Shown: positions 32,755 to 40,828 of the stretch, piece after piece
Layout: each line of letters opens with the position of its first letter
Position numbering within the stretch: the stretch's first letter is position 1
Assembly: GCA_017560125.1 (NCBI GenBank)
Contig: JAFYOS010000006.1
Coordinates: 1 to 64,000 of the forward strand
Direction of reading: 5' to 3'
Source of the DNA: Bacteroidaceae bacterium
GTDB lineage: Bacteria; Bacteroidota; Bacteroidia; Bacteroidales; Bacteroidaceae
DNA length: 64,000 nucleotides
Made by a program: the position numbers and the translations under genes
Notes under the pieces: generated by a model
Database searches by the model: none
Told to the model about the DNA's origin: nothing
Seen by the model: the letters and a program-made list of their open reading frames with translations, nothing else

Positions 32755-33720
32755 ATGAAAATAGCAATCGCGGTACCCGTTTATGGTGTCGAGCAATATA
32801 TAGCACGTTGTGCAACAAGTCTTTTCGAACAGACATATAGTAATATAGAGTATATATTTGTCAATGATTGTACTCCCGATTCAAGTGTGGCTGTTCTGAA
32901 TAGCGTGGTTGAGAAATATCCGAATAGAAAAGAACAGGTCAAGATAGTTTCACACGAAAAGAACAGGGGTTTGGCTGCTGCACGTAATACTGCATTGGAA
33001 AATTGTACAAGCGATTACATCATGCATGTGGATTCTGACGATTATATTGACGTGAGAACTGTTGAACTCTTGGTCGATAAATTGAAAGAGGATGATTATG
33101 ATATAATTTCATACAACTTTAAGGTCTTGATGAAAAGTGGTGATGAAATTTGGAAACATCCTGAATGTTCCAATCCAAAGGAGATGACACTTTCGATTTT
33201 GAAACGTAATGTTCCGGTATGTGCTTGTGGACGACTTATCAGGACTGCATTGTATAAGGATAATGGCATAAAGACAATTGAAAAGGTTAATATGTCTGAA
33301 GATTATTCAGTTACTCCTTTCTTGTTCTTTTACTCAAAAAAGATAGCAACAATTTCTGCTCCACTGTATATATATGATTTCAGAAATGAATCCTCTTATA
33401 CACATTCAATATCTGCCAATAAAGTGAATCAGGACTGGCAGGCTGTTGAACATGTGGAGTCTTTCTTCGCACCTATGGGGCAAGAATATGTTACATCTAT
33501 AAAATATGCCAAAATGTTGTATTTGTATAGGCAGTTGATAGACTTGTCTATGAATAATACAAAAGAAAATACTGAGCTTTTCTATAAACTTCGTGCTAAA
33601 TTATCGGGCTTTACTTCTGATGATATAAAGATGATGCCATTTTCTGTAAGGATAGTATTGATGATTCGGAATATATATATACTAAAAGCATTTGTTAAGA
33701 TAGTGAGGTTCTTTAAATAA
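32755..33720 (+). CDS. Family 2 glycosyltransferase
   Basis: A 321-residue GT-A enzyme. KIAIAVPVYGVEQYIARCAT, YIFVNDCTPDSSVAVLN, EKNRGLAAARNTALENC and HVDSDDYIDVRTVELL (the DxD-type metal site) are the standard family 2 blocks. The C-terminal third is less conserved and ends in a hydrophobic/basic helix (ILKAFVKIVRFFK) suited to peripheral membrane binding. It would add one sugar of the repeat unit on the cytosolic face. The acceptor and donor cannot be inferred. AT-rich, in line with its neighbours. Confidence 0.93.
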   Translation: MKIAIAVPVYGVEQYIARCATSLFEQTYSNIEYIFVNDCTPDSSVAVLNSVVEKYPNRKEQVKIVSHEKNRGLAAARNTALENCTSDYIMHVDSDDYIDVRTVELLVDKLKEDDYDIISYNFKVLMKSGDEIWKHPECSNPKEMTLSILKRNVPVCACGRLIRTALYKDNGIKTIEKVNMSEDYSVTPFLFFYSKKIATISAPLYIYDFRNESSYTHSISANKVNQDWQAVEHVESFFAPMGQEYVTSIKYAKMLYLYRQLIDLSMNNTKENTELFYKLRAKLSGFTSDDIKMMPFSVRIVLMIRNIYILKAFVKIVRFFK

Positions 33721-33760
33721 AACACTGCTGGTAATAATTTAATTTGTAAAGGGGATATTA

Positions 33761-34939
33761 ATGAATGGAATAATAAATGCTAATGCTCTTGTCTTTTGTA
33801 CATCTGCTGCATGTATCCTGACTATGCTCGATAATGCAACAGGTGGTAGCGGGATGTATAAAATATTAGCATTGGCAATGGATGTGCTTGTGATTGTTTT
33901 GTGTTTTCTTAAAACAAATACGCTGTATTTTTTTAAGAATATAACACCTGCATGCCTGTTGGTTATTGTTGTTCTGCTAATGAATTTTATGTTGTCCCCA
34001 TACAACCCTAGATATTCTTTGCTGCTGAAATATTTTGGATACATGACATTTTTTATATATGCTAAATATGTAGCCGAAAATGGGTGTGTCTTCAGATGTA
34101 AAAAGTATCTGTTGTATTCAATGATAATTATACCATTATTGGTCGTTTTCTTGTTCGATAAATCCCCTGAAAAATCTACTTATTTCCCAAATAGTAATAT
34201 GTTTACATTTTGGGGAATTAGTATGTCATTGGCCTATTTGTTGTTCAACGAACACAATAAACGTAATATAAAAATTGCGTGGCTTATAGTTCTTTCGTAT
34301 GTTCTTGCAGGAACATCATTAGGAATACTTCTTGCAATTGTTTTATCTGTATTTATACTTAATTTTAATAGAGTAAATCCGGTATTGCTTTCCGTTGTCG
34401 CCGTGGGATTGGTTATGTGTGTTGCGTATATAGATATTCCGGTATTTATGCGATTGCGAGATTCATTTATGATTTTTCAGATGATCTCTTGGTCCGATGT
34501 GGTCAATCCTACTGATATAAATTTTTATGAGATACAAATGGAGCATTCTTCCTCGGGTAGAATGGATAATGCTTCTTTCTTATGGAGAATATTGCAATGG
34601 ATAACTTTGGTGAGTGGTTATATAGTTAATATTATAAATATCCCCTTTGGCAATGGTGCAGATTGGTCTATTGCTTATAGTGGTAAGCCGCCACATAACG
34701 ACTACGTTCTACTTTTGGTTGATTATGGTCTGGTAATATTTTTAATAATTGTTTCTGGAGTAAAGAAAGTTGTTAACAGGTTGAAAAGCCTAAAAATAAT
34801 TTATTTTATTCTTCCAATATTTATATATCATATAACAGAGAATTTGTTAGATACATTCCCACAGAATATATTTTTTTATTTAAGTTTGGGCTATTATTAT
34901 TCATTAGTGTCAAGAAATAATGAAAATCCTGTTGATTGA
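33761..34939 (+). CDS. wzy: Wzy-type polysaccharide polymerase
   Basis: A 392-residue polytopic membrane protein with about eleven hydrophobic segments and little sequence conservation, as normal for Wzy. A large periplasmic loop (about residues 230-310) contains HSSSGRMDNASFLWR and ends GKPPHNDYVLLLVDYGLVIF, resembling the PHN-x-Y motif seen in O-antigen ligase/polymerase proteins. It would polymerise undecaprenyl-linked units in the periplasm. The assignment rests on topology, that motif, and its position among flippase and transferases. Its last 20 bases overlap the next gene. Confidence 0.82.
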   Translation: MNGIINANALVFCTSAACILTMLDNATGGSGMYKILALAMDVLVIVLCFLKTNTLYFFKNITPACLLVIVVLLMNFMLSPYNPRYSLLLKYFGYMTFFIYAKYVAENGCVFRCKKYLLYSMIIIPLLVVFLFDKSPEKSTYFPNSNMFTFWGISMSLAYLLFNEHNKRNIKIAWLIVLSYVLAGTSLGILLAIVLSVFILNFNRVNPVLLSVVAVGLVMCVAYIDIPVFMRLRDSFMIFQMISWSDVVNPTDINFYEIQMEHSSSGRMDNASFLWRILQWITLVSGYIVNIINIPFGNGADWSIAYSGKPPHNDYVLLLVDYGLVIFLIIVSGVKKVVNRLKSLKIIYFILPIFIYHITENLLDTFPQNIFFYLSLGYYYSLVSRNNENPVD

Positions 34940-36179
34940 TAACTTTTTTTATCGTCGCGGCGGTGCCGAGGTGGTTTTTCTGAATACCGGTGATTTGCTC
35001 AAGTCGCACGGTCACGATGTCGTGTATTTCAGCCAGCGATGGGAAGAGAACATTGAGTGCGAAAGCTCGGATTACTTTCCCGAAGGCGTTGGTACAAAAT
35101 CGCAGGGAGTGGCGAACAAATTGAAGGCCATAAGAAACTATTTCTACAATCCCGATGCAGCCAAGAACCTTGAGCGCCTGATAAAAAAGGAGCGCCCCGA
35201 TGTTGCCCACATTCACCTATTTTGGGGTGGAATATCGCCTTCGATATTCCGCGTACTGAAAAAGTATGGAATACCCATAACTCATACAGCGCACGATTAT
35301 CGTATGGTATGTCCGGCCTATGCATTCAAGAATGGTCGCGACGAGGTGTGTGAGGAGTGTCGTGGCAAGAAGTTCTATCTGTGTACCAAAAATCGTTGTT
35401 CCAAGGGAAGTATAGTGATGAGCGTGCTGATGACGGCCGAAATGTATATGCGCAACGCCTTTCTTAACCCGGTGGATAATATAGATTCTTTTATGTTTGT
35501 GAGTAACTTTTGCTACGATAAACATATGCAGTATCAGCCACGTTTTGCCGAAAAGCACTGTGTTACCATGTACAATTTTCAGGATGCAGCCGTGCTCGAC
35601 GAGGTTGATGAGTCGGTAGAAACATTTGGTAGCTACTATTTGTTTTATGGAAGGCTTTCATTTGAAAAGGGAATAAAAACATTGATAGAGGCATTCTCGC
35701 AACGAAAAAATCTCCCTTTGAAGATTGTTGGTACCGGTCCGTTGGATAGCGAACTGAAGCAATACTGCAAGGAGAAAGGTTGCGATAATATCGAATTTCT
35801 CGGTTTCAAGACAGGTAAAGAACTGTTTCATTTGGTGCGTGGTGCTAAATTTGTTTGCGTGCCATCGGAGTGGTACGAAAACAACCCGATGACAATAATC
35901 GAGTCATATACTCTAAGATCTCCGGTAATAGGAGCTTCTATAGGTGGTATCCCCGAAATTATTGATGAAGGAAAAACGGGATACAAATTCGAATCGGGTA
36001 ATGCCGGCGAGCTTGCAAAGGTCATCGATCGTTGCAATGCCATGGACGAGAAAGAGTATTCTGCAATGAAAGAGAATGCCAAACGATTTGCCGACGAAAA
36101 ATTCGGTAAAGAGAACTATTATAACAGGTTAATGGAGCTTTACAACAAGACCATAGCCGATTATAAAGCAAGTAAATAA
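34920..36179 (+). CDS. Family 4 glycosyltransferase with Cys cluster
   Basis: A 419-residue GT-B enzyme. The N-terminal half has KILLIDNFFYRRGGAEVVFL, HIHLFWGGISPSIFRVLKKY and THTAHDYRMVCPAYAF, then a Cys-rich insertion (VCEECRGKKFYLCTKNRC) that is typical of a Bacteroidota GT4 subgroup and may bind metal. The C-terminal half has YYLFYGRLSFEKGIKTLIEA, KIVGTGPLDSELKQY, FVCVPSEWYENNPMTIIESY and GGIPEIIDEGKTGY, the nucleotide-sugar site with the EX7E Glu pair. Its GC content is higher than that of wzy, with which it overlaps by 20 bases. Confidence 0.93.
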   Translation: MKILLIDNFFYRRGGAEVVFLNTGDLLKSHGHDVVYFSQRWEENIECESSDYFPEGVGTKSQGVANKLKAIRNYFYNPDAAKNLERLIKKERPDVAHIHLFWGGISPSIFRVLKKYGIPITHTAHDYRMVCPAYAFKNGRDEVCEECRGKKFYLCTKNRCSKGSIVMSVLMTAEMYMRNAFLNPVDNIDSFMFVSNFCYDKHMQYQPRFAEKHCVTMYNFQDAAVLDEVDESVETFGSYYLFYGRLSFEKGIKTLIEAFSQRKNLPLKIVGTGPLDSELKQYCKEKGCDNIEFLGFKTGKELFHLVRGAKFVCVPSEWYENNPMTIIESYTLRSPVIGASIGGIPEIIDEGKTGYKFESGNAGELAKVIDRCNAMDEKEYSAMKENAKRFADEKFGKENYYNRLMELYNKTIADYKASK

Positions 36180-36204
36180 TAGAACCGTTTAATACGATTA
36201 TAGT

Positions 36205-37314
36205 ATGAAAATAGTTTTTATCGGTGGTCGCGATATTCATTTGATAGGTGGCATAGAATCCTATATGGCACACCTCTCCTCCGAACTGGTTAGGTTGGGT
36301 CACGAGGTCATAGTATATTGCGAGAGCAACCGAAACGAAACAGTCATGTGGAATGGTGTGAAGGTCATTCACCAAAAGGGCATCAAGAGCCACTTCCTGT
36401 GCAAGCCGTGGCTTTCGTTGAAGGCGACACTGCGCACCTTGTGGAACGAGAGGGGTGTGGGTATCATCCACTATAACGCATGGCCACCCTCGCTGTGGTG
36501 CTGGTTGGCCAATATCTTTGGTGTCAAGACACTTATGCAGGGACATGGCCTCGAGTGGCAGCGTAGCAAATATTCGCCCAAGCAGCAAAAGATAATGAAG
36601 TTCATGGAGAAGGTAACCGCCCACATGAACCGTAACCTGATAATGTGCAGCGACGGCCAGACCAAATATTTTCGCGACACATATAAGCGCGAGGCAGTCA
36701 CAATACCCACTGCAGTCATGTTGCCCGGTGTGCATGACAGCGAATCGGACATCATGCATAAGTACAACCTCGAGCCGAAGAAGTATTTCCTGTTTATGGG
36801 TCGTTTGGTGCAGGACAAGAATCCCGACTACCTTATTCGTGCCTACAAGCAGTGTGCCGACATGGGTTACAAATTGGTTATAGCCGGCAGTGGCTTTGGT
36901 GGCAAAAAGTATGTTCAAGCGCTGCATGCATTGGCTGCCGATTGTGACAATATTATTTTTACCGGTGCTGTTCATGGTGTCGACAAAGATAGCTTGTTAC
37001 GCAACGCATATGCATTCTGCATACCCTCTACAATAGAGGGGCTCTCAATTGTGCTACTTGAGGCCATGAGCTATAAATTGCCTATTATTGCATCGGATAT
37101 TGATGCTAACAAGGAATTAGTGGGCGACGACGCCGTTTTTGTAAGGCCTGAAAACATCGACGATCTTGTTCGGGCTATGCACTATTGCGTCGATAATCCC
37201 GATGTGATAAACGGGTATTGTACTAAAAACTACAATAAGGTTGCCGAAAACTACACATGGGATAGGGTAGCCGAAAAATATCTGAAATATCTGTACGGAA
37301 TAGGTTGCAGATAA
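36205..37314 (+). CDS. Family 4 glycosyltransferase
   Basis: A 369-residue GT-B enzyme. IVFIGGRDIHLIGGIESYMA is the N-terminal glycine-rich start; LMQGHGLEWQRSKYSP resembles rhamnosyl/hexosyl transferases of family 4. The C-terminal donor site shows YFLFMGRLVQDKNPDYLIRA, LVIAGSGFGGKKYVQAL and CIPSTIEGLSIVLLEAMSYK. It is the last forward gene before the second antisense cassette. Its stop codon lies in the left arm of the bidirectional terminator at 37311-37357. Confidence 0.93.
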   Translation: MKIVFIGGRDIHLIGGIESYMAHLSSELVRLGHEVIVYCESNRNETVMWNGVKVIHQKGIKSHFLCKPWLSLKATLRTLWNERGVGIIHYNAWPPSLWCWLANIFGVKTLMQGHGLEWQRSKYSPKQQKIMKFMEKVTAHMNRNLIMCSDGQTKYFRDTYKREAVTIPTAVMLPGVHDSESDIMHKYNLEPKKYFLFMGRLVQDKNPDYLIRAYKQCADMGYKLVIAGSGFGGKKYVQALHALAADCDNIIFTGAVHGVDKDSLLRNAYAFCIPSTIEGLSIVLLEAMSYKLPIIASDIDANKELVGDDAVFVRPENIDDLVRAMHYCVDNPDVINGYCTKNYNKVAENYTWDRVAEKYLKYLYGIGCR

Positions 37315-37357
37315 TCAAAAAAGGTCGGGATGTATGCATCCCGACCTTTTTGATTAT
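37311..37357. terminator. Bidirectional terminator, GT4 and antisense cassette 2
   Basis: GGTCGGGATG (37323-37332) pairs with CATCCCGACC (37337-37346), extended by A-rich and T-rich arms and outer ATAATC/GATTAT pairs with one bulge. It is the same design and position as the hairpin at 28058-28115. Confidence 0.9.
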
Positions 37358-37385
37358 TATATCGTTATAAATACTTCGCAATCTT

Positions 37386-38734
37386 CTACGCCATCCACTC
37401 AAGACCATAGGCGGGGTGCGTGTCGTCGCCGTTCTTGAAGAACTTGGCAAAGTTCCACCTGTTCCAGCCAATGCTGTAATACATGTCGTGCACCGCAATA
37501 TGGTTGCGCTTCGCCACCGCTACAATCTTCTCCACCAGCGCGGGCATCACACCATGGTGCTCATTCACCACATAGTTGTCTCCCCACAGCGTGTCGTCCC
37601 ATGCAGCGATGCTGCTGCCGAAATAGCGCGGGATGGGAGTAAAAAACGCAATCTTCAGCGACGGCTTGGCCGTGAGCAGCAGGCGTACAATCTCGTTCAT
37701 GCCACCCGCAAGCAGTGCGGTGTTCTCGCTGTCGGGCTCGCCCCAGTCGGCGTTCGAATAGTCGTTAGTACCACCCGCAACAGTCACCATATCCACCTGG
37801 TCGATAGAGAGCGCCTCGAGCGTCGCAATCTTCTCCACCATGCCCGCGACACCCTGCGACGACAAATGTTCGGCTGCCAGTTTCTGGCAGCGCCAGTCGC
37901 CACTCGTCAGGCCATACACCATGTGCGGAATGTCGAGGTTCGAATAGGCCATGTAGTTCGATGTAAACGTCTCGAACATGCCATATTTGTTCTGCCTTGC
38001 CTCAATGGTCACACCCGTAGATGTTTCGCACTTAATGGCCGCCACATTTATAGGCTCACTGCGACCACTCCACGTTCTTACGGTAACCTCCGCGCCACTG
38101 ACTGCGTAGGCAAGGATGCTATTTACCGCCTTGTAGGCCTCGAACAGCTTAGAAGCGAGCTGCTCCACCGTGTCGCTCACCGACGCGTAGAACGTAACCG
38201 TGCGCACCGCACCCTTCACCGTCACATCGCCGTTGGCCGTAGCCTTCGAAGTAATCTTAATAAAAGCACACTCCTCGGGCACGGTCAGGAGGCTGCCACC
38301 AATACCCGCGTTATAGACCTCCGCGCCCGTCATATCAGCCACATAGTCAATGTAGCTTTTACCCTTGTCGTCGCTCATAGCTGTAATGCTGTCGCCAAAG
38401 GCCACAATGCAACTATTCGCCAACGTGCTACTCTCCAGCGCCGTCAAACGCTCGGTTACACTCTTCTCGGGTACGGTAAGCACCGACAAACTACTCGTTG
38501 CGCTTCCACGGCGGTTTATAGCAATAACAGCCGCACCCTCGGGGATGGGGAACGTGTATCCCTCAACGACGCTATCCATTGGCTCGCCATGCCCTCCTGC
38601 GTTGATGCGTCGCGGGCAATTACGGTGTAGCATCCGCTTTTCTTCACTTCGTCCAGCGAGTGAATCTCCTTGATGAAAGGTTTGCCTGTGCTTTCGTTAA
38701 TGCCTTTCAGCGTTAGTTTTGTTCGTTTTTCCAT
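37386..38734 (-). pseudogene. SGNH/GDSL hydrolase with tail-fibre-like N-terminus, frameshifted
   Basis: Antisense to the glycan locus. From ATG 38734 one frame gives KRTKLTLKGINESTGKPFIK, HSLDEVKKSGCYTVIARDAS and TQEG, then runs off to a stop at 38516. A second frame takes over around 38600-38540 (VEGYTFPIPEGAAVIAINRR) and continues to 37386 with a full SGNH hydrolase: block I IVAFGDSITAMS, block II NAGIGGSLL, block III VAGGTNDYSN and block V GDDTHP. The two parts together are about 449 codons and not a multiple of three, so one insertion or deletion lies between them. The enzyme part looks intact and would act as a lipase or glycan esterase. The frameshift could be a true mutation, a phase-variation state or an assembly error. 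The shared N-terminus links it to the metallophosphoesterase cassette. Confidence 0.72.
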
Positions 38735-38746
38735 ACTTTTTTGCTC

Positions 38747-38754
38747 CAAAATTA
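38747..38754 (-). promoter_or_regulatory. Promoter of antisense cassette 2
   Basis: Reverse-strand TAATTTTG, 12 bases before the ATG at 38734, mirroring the short-leader design of cassette 1. Confidence 0.5.
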
Positions 38755-38798
38755 TATATGTATCCGAAAAACGTGGTAGCCGAAATAACACATATTGC

Positions 38799-38832
38799 GT
38801 AAACGGCCTATGCGCTGCCATAGGCCGTTTAC
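38799..38832. repeat. Perfect 13-bp inverted repeat upstream of wecC
   Basis: GTAAACGGCCTAT (38799-38811) pairs with ATAGGCCGTTTAC (38820-38832) around eight bases. No T-tract follows on either strand, so it is not a standard terminator. It lies between the divergent promoters of cassette 2 and wecC. Confidence 0.55.
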
Positions 38833-38918
38833 ATCGAATTATTGCCATTCTGAACTCATACAAATGAACAACTTATAAATATTTTCCATAAAAAAATCAC
38901 TTTGTTCGTTTATATTAT

Positions 38919-38926
38919 TATCTTTG
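38919..38926 (+). promoter_or_regulatory. Promoter of wecC
   Basis: TATCTTTG box, with TTTG 14 bases upstream (38901-38904, shorter than usual). The leader to the TTG start at 39036 is about 100 bases. Confidence 0.55.
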
Positions 38927-39035
38927 CATCCCAAAGGGTGCAGATACTATATTTTATAGTGTTTGCATCGGTTTTTTGAACTTATGCCTATATGTCCTTG
39001 GTGTAAGAGGAGTATAAATATAAACAGAAAGAGAT

Positions 39036-40241
39036 TTGAAAGCTTGTTTTATGGGGCTGGGCTACATTGGTTTGCCCACGGCGATTATAGCAGCCAAGCA
39101 TGGCGTTGATGTAATAGGGGTAGATATTAACCCGAAAGTAGTGGAAATGACTAACGATGGTAAACTCCACATCATCGAACCCGGTATGGAGGAGATGTTG
39201 CAGGAGGTCGTTAAGAACGGTTCGTTGAAGGCTTCCGTTACACCCGAAATCAGCGATGCCTATTTTATAGTAGTACCTACGCCCTTCAAAGGAAATCACG
39301 AACCCGATATTTCGTACGTTGAGGCCGCTACGCGTGCCGTGTTGCCCCTGTTGAAAGAGGGCGACCTCTATGTCATTGAATCGACATCGCCCATCGGCAC
39401 CACCGACAAGATGAAAGAGCTTATCTTTGCCGAGCGTCCCGAACTGAATGGCAAGATATACATAGCTTATTGCCCCGAGCGTGTGCTCCCCGGTAATGTT
39501 ATATTCGAGCTGGTTAATAACGACCGCGTAATTGGCGGTATAGACGAGGCTTCAACCGAGAAGGCTGTGCAGTTCTACAGCCAGTTTGTTACCGGCGCAT
39601 TGCACCGCACAAATTGCAAGACCGCCGAGATGTGCAAGCTCACCGAGAACTCGTCACGCGACGTACAGATTGCTTTTGCCAATGAATTGTCGCTTATCTG
39701 CGACAAGGCGGGCATCAATGTGTGGGAGCTTATCAACCTTGCCAATAAACATCCTCGTGTGAACATCCTGCAGCCCGGATGCGGCGTTGGTGGTCACTGC
39801 ATTGCTGTCGATCCCTATTTCATCACAGCCGATTATCCCGCCGAGGCCAAGATGATTGCCATGGCTCGCGACATCAACAATTACAAATCGTTGTGGTGTG
39901 CCGAGAAGGTGAAGAACGAGATGCTCAAGTTCGAGTTCGAGAAGGGCCGCAAGCCCTGCGTGGCTATGATGGGACTTGCATTCAAGCCCAACATCGACGA
40001 TTTGCGCGAGTCGCCCTCCAAGCAGATTGTAATGAATGTGATGCATGGCGTAAACAATAACGACATCCTTGTGGTTGAGCCCAATATCGATACCCACAGC
40101 GTCTTCAAGCTCGCCGATTATAAAGAGGCATACGAGCAGGCCGATATCGTTGTTATGCTCACAGCACACGACCAGTTCAAGTCGTTGCCCTATGACGACA
40201 GCAAGATCATTCTCGATTTTTGCGGAATCTACAAGAAATAA
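39036..40241 (+). CDS. wecC: UDP-N-acetyl-D-mannosamine dehydrogenase
   Basis: A 401-residue NAD-dependent enzyme making UDP-ManNAcA from the WecB product. KACFMGLGYIGLPTAIIAAK is the Rossmann start, followed by IIEPGMEEMLQEVV, FIVVPTPFKGNHEPDISYVE, ESTSPIGTTDKM, YCPERVLPGNVIFELV and the catalytic-Cys region QPGCGVGGHCIAVDPYFI. This pattern (PGVGVGGHC-type) separates WecC from UDP-glucose dehydrogenases. I use the TTG at 39036 because homology begins at KACFMGLG; the first in-frame ATG at 39051 would remove part of the nucleotide-binding strand. It is separated from wecB by over 20 kb and has its own promoter and terminator. Confidence 0.93.
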   Translation: MKACFMGLGYIGLPTAIIAAKHGVDVIGVDINPKVVEMTNDGKLHIIEPGMEEMLQEVVKNGSLKASVTPEISDAYFIVVPTPFKGNHEPDISYVEAATRAVLPLLKEGDLYVIESTSPIGTTDKMKELIFAERPELNGKIYIAYCPERVLPGNVIFELVNNDRVIGGIDEASTEKAVQFYSQFVTGALHRTNCKTAEMCKLTENSSRDVQIAFANELSLICDKAGINVWELINLANKHPRVNILQPGCGVGGHCIAVDPYFITADYPAEAKMIAMARDINNYKSLWCAEKVKNEMLKFEFEKGRKPCVAMMGLAFKPNIDDLRESPSKQIVMNVMHGVNNNDILVVEPNIDTHSVFKLADYKEAYEQADIVVMLTAHDQFKSLPYDDSKIILDFCGIYKK

Positions 40242-40259
40242 ATACCGTTTCATACAGAT

Positions 40260-40295
40260 AAAAATTCCCCGTTCCATTGGAATGGGGAATTTTTT
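40260..40295 (+). terminator. Rho-independent terminator after wecC
   Basis: AAAATTCCCC-G-TTCC pairs with GGAA-T-GGGGAATTTT and runs into a T-tract. Confidence 0.85.
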
Positions 40296-40472
40296 GTGCT
40301 ATTCCGCGCGCATACACGGGGTGTAATCATTTTTTTTCTTTATCCCTCGGAGTGTGATGATTTCTCGCGTGCGGATAAACTTATTATTGTCTTCGCTTTT
40401 TTACTCGAATATACTTGCTTACGTGTAAAATCTTTTTTATTTTCGCTACATGAATATGTAAATCCTGAGCTT

Positions 40473-40676
40473 ATGAAGATTGACAATATAGAACAGAATA
40501 TGAGCCGTGGCGAAAAGCTTCTTGCCGAAGCAATGGCTTTCTATTTCGATAGGGCCCACGACGATTTTCTTGAACCGGTTGATGACGATGCTTATGTCAT
40601 CGGTTACGATGCGTGCGAGGATGAAGGGTTCTCTGCTGCAGCCGAGGACGAAACGCCCTATGGCCTCGATGAATAA
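40473..40676 (+). CDS. Small acidic hypothetical protein
   Basis: A 67-residue protein (KIDNIEQNMSRGEKLLAEAM, then AFYFDRAHDDFLEPVDDDAY and a Glu/Asp-rich end) with no recognised domain, signal peptide or membrane helix. The frame stays open further upstream, but ATG 40473 is the first sensible start; an internal ATG at 40500 is also possible. Codon use resembles neighbouring genes, and it lies alone between the wecC terminator and the terminator at 40772-40806. Strongly acidic small proteins of this sort are common in Bacteroidales and mostly uncharacterised. Confidence 0.5.
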   Translation: MKIDNIEQNMSRGEKLLAEAMAFYFDRAHDDFLEPVDDDAYVIGYDACEDEGFSAAAEDETPYGLDE

Positions 40677-40771
40677 CCGTGCATGTCATTGCAGGCATCG
40701 GCATTGAAATCCTATAATCCGCTACTATCTATTGCTTATTGCGCCTTTCGGGCGACTTTTCAATACCCATC

Positions 40772-40806
40772 AAAAAAAGCTTCACACATTGTGTGAAGCT
40801 TTTTTT
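40772..40806. terminator. Bidirectional terminator before ppiD
   Basis: AAAAAAAGCTTCACACA pairs with TGTGTGAAGCTTTTTTT. It serves the small forward gene and the reverse ppiD gene ending at 40829. Confidence 0.88.
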
Positions 40807-40828
40807 GTCGGTATATCCGTTCTATTTA

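Noticed and set aside
37416..38630. 404-codon forward frame
   Set aside because: Antisense to the SGNH hydrolase; no domain recognised and rich in Arg and His as shadows usually are.
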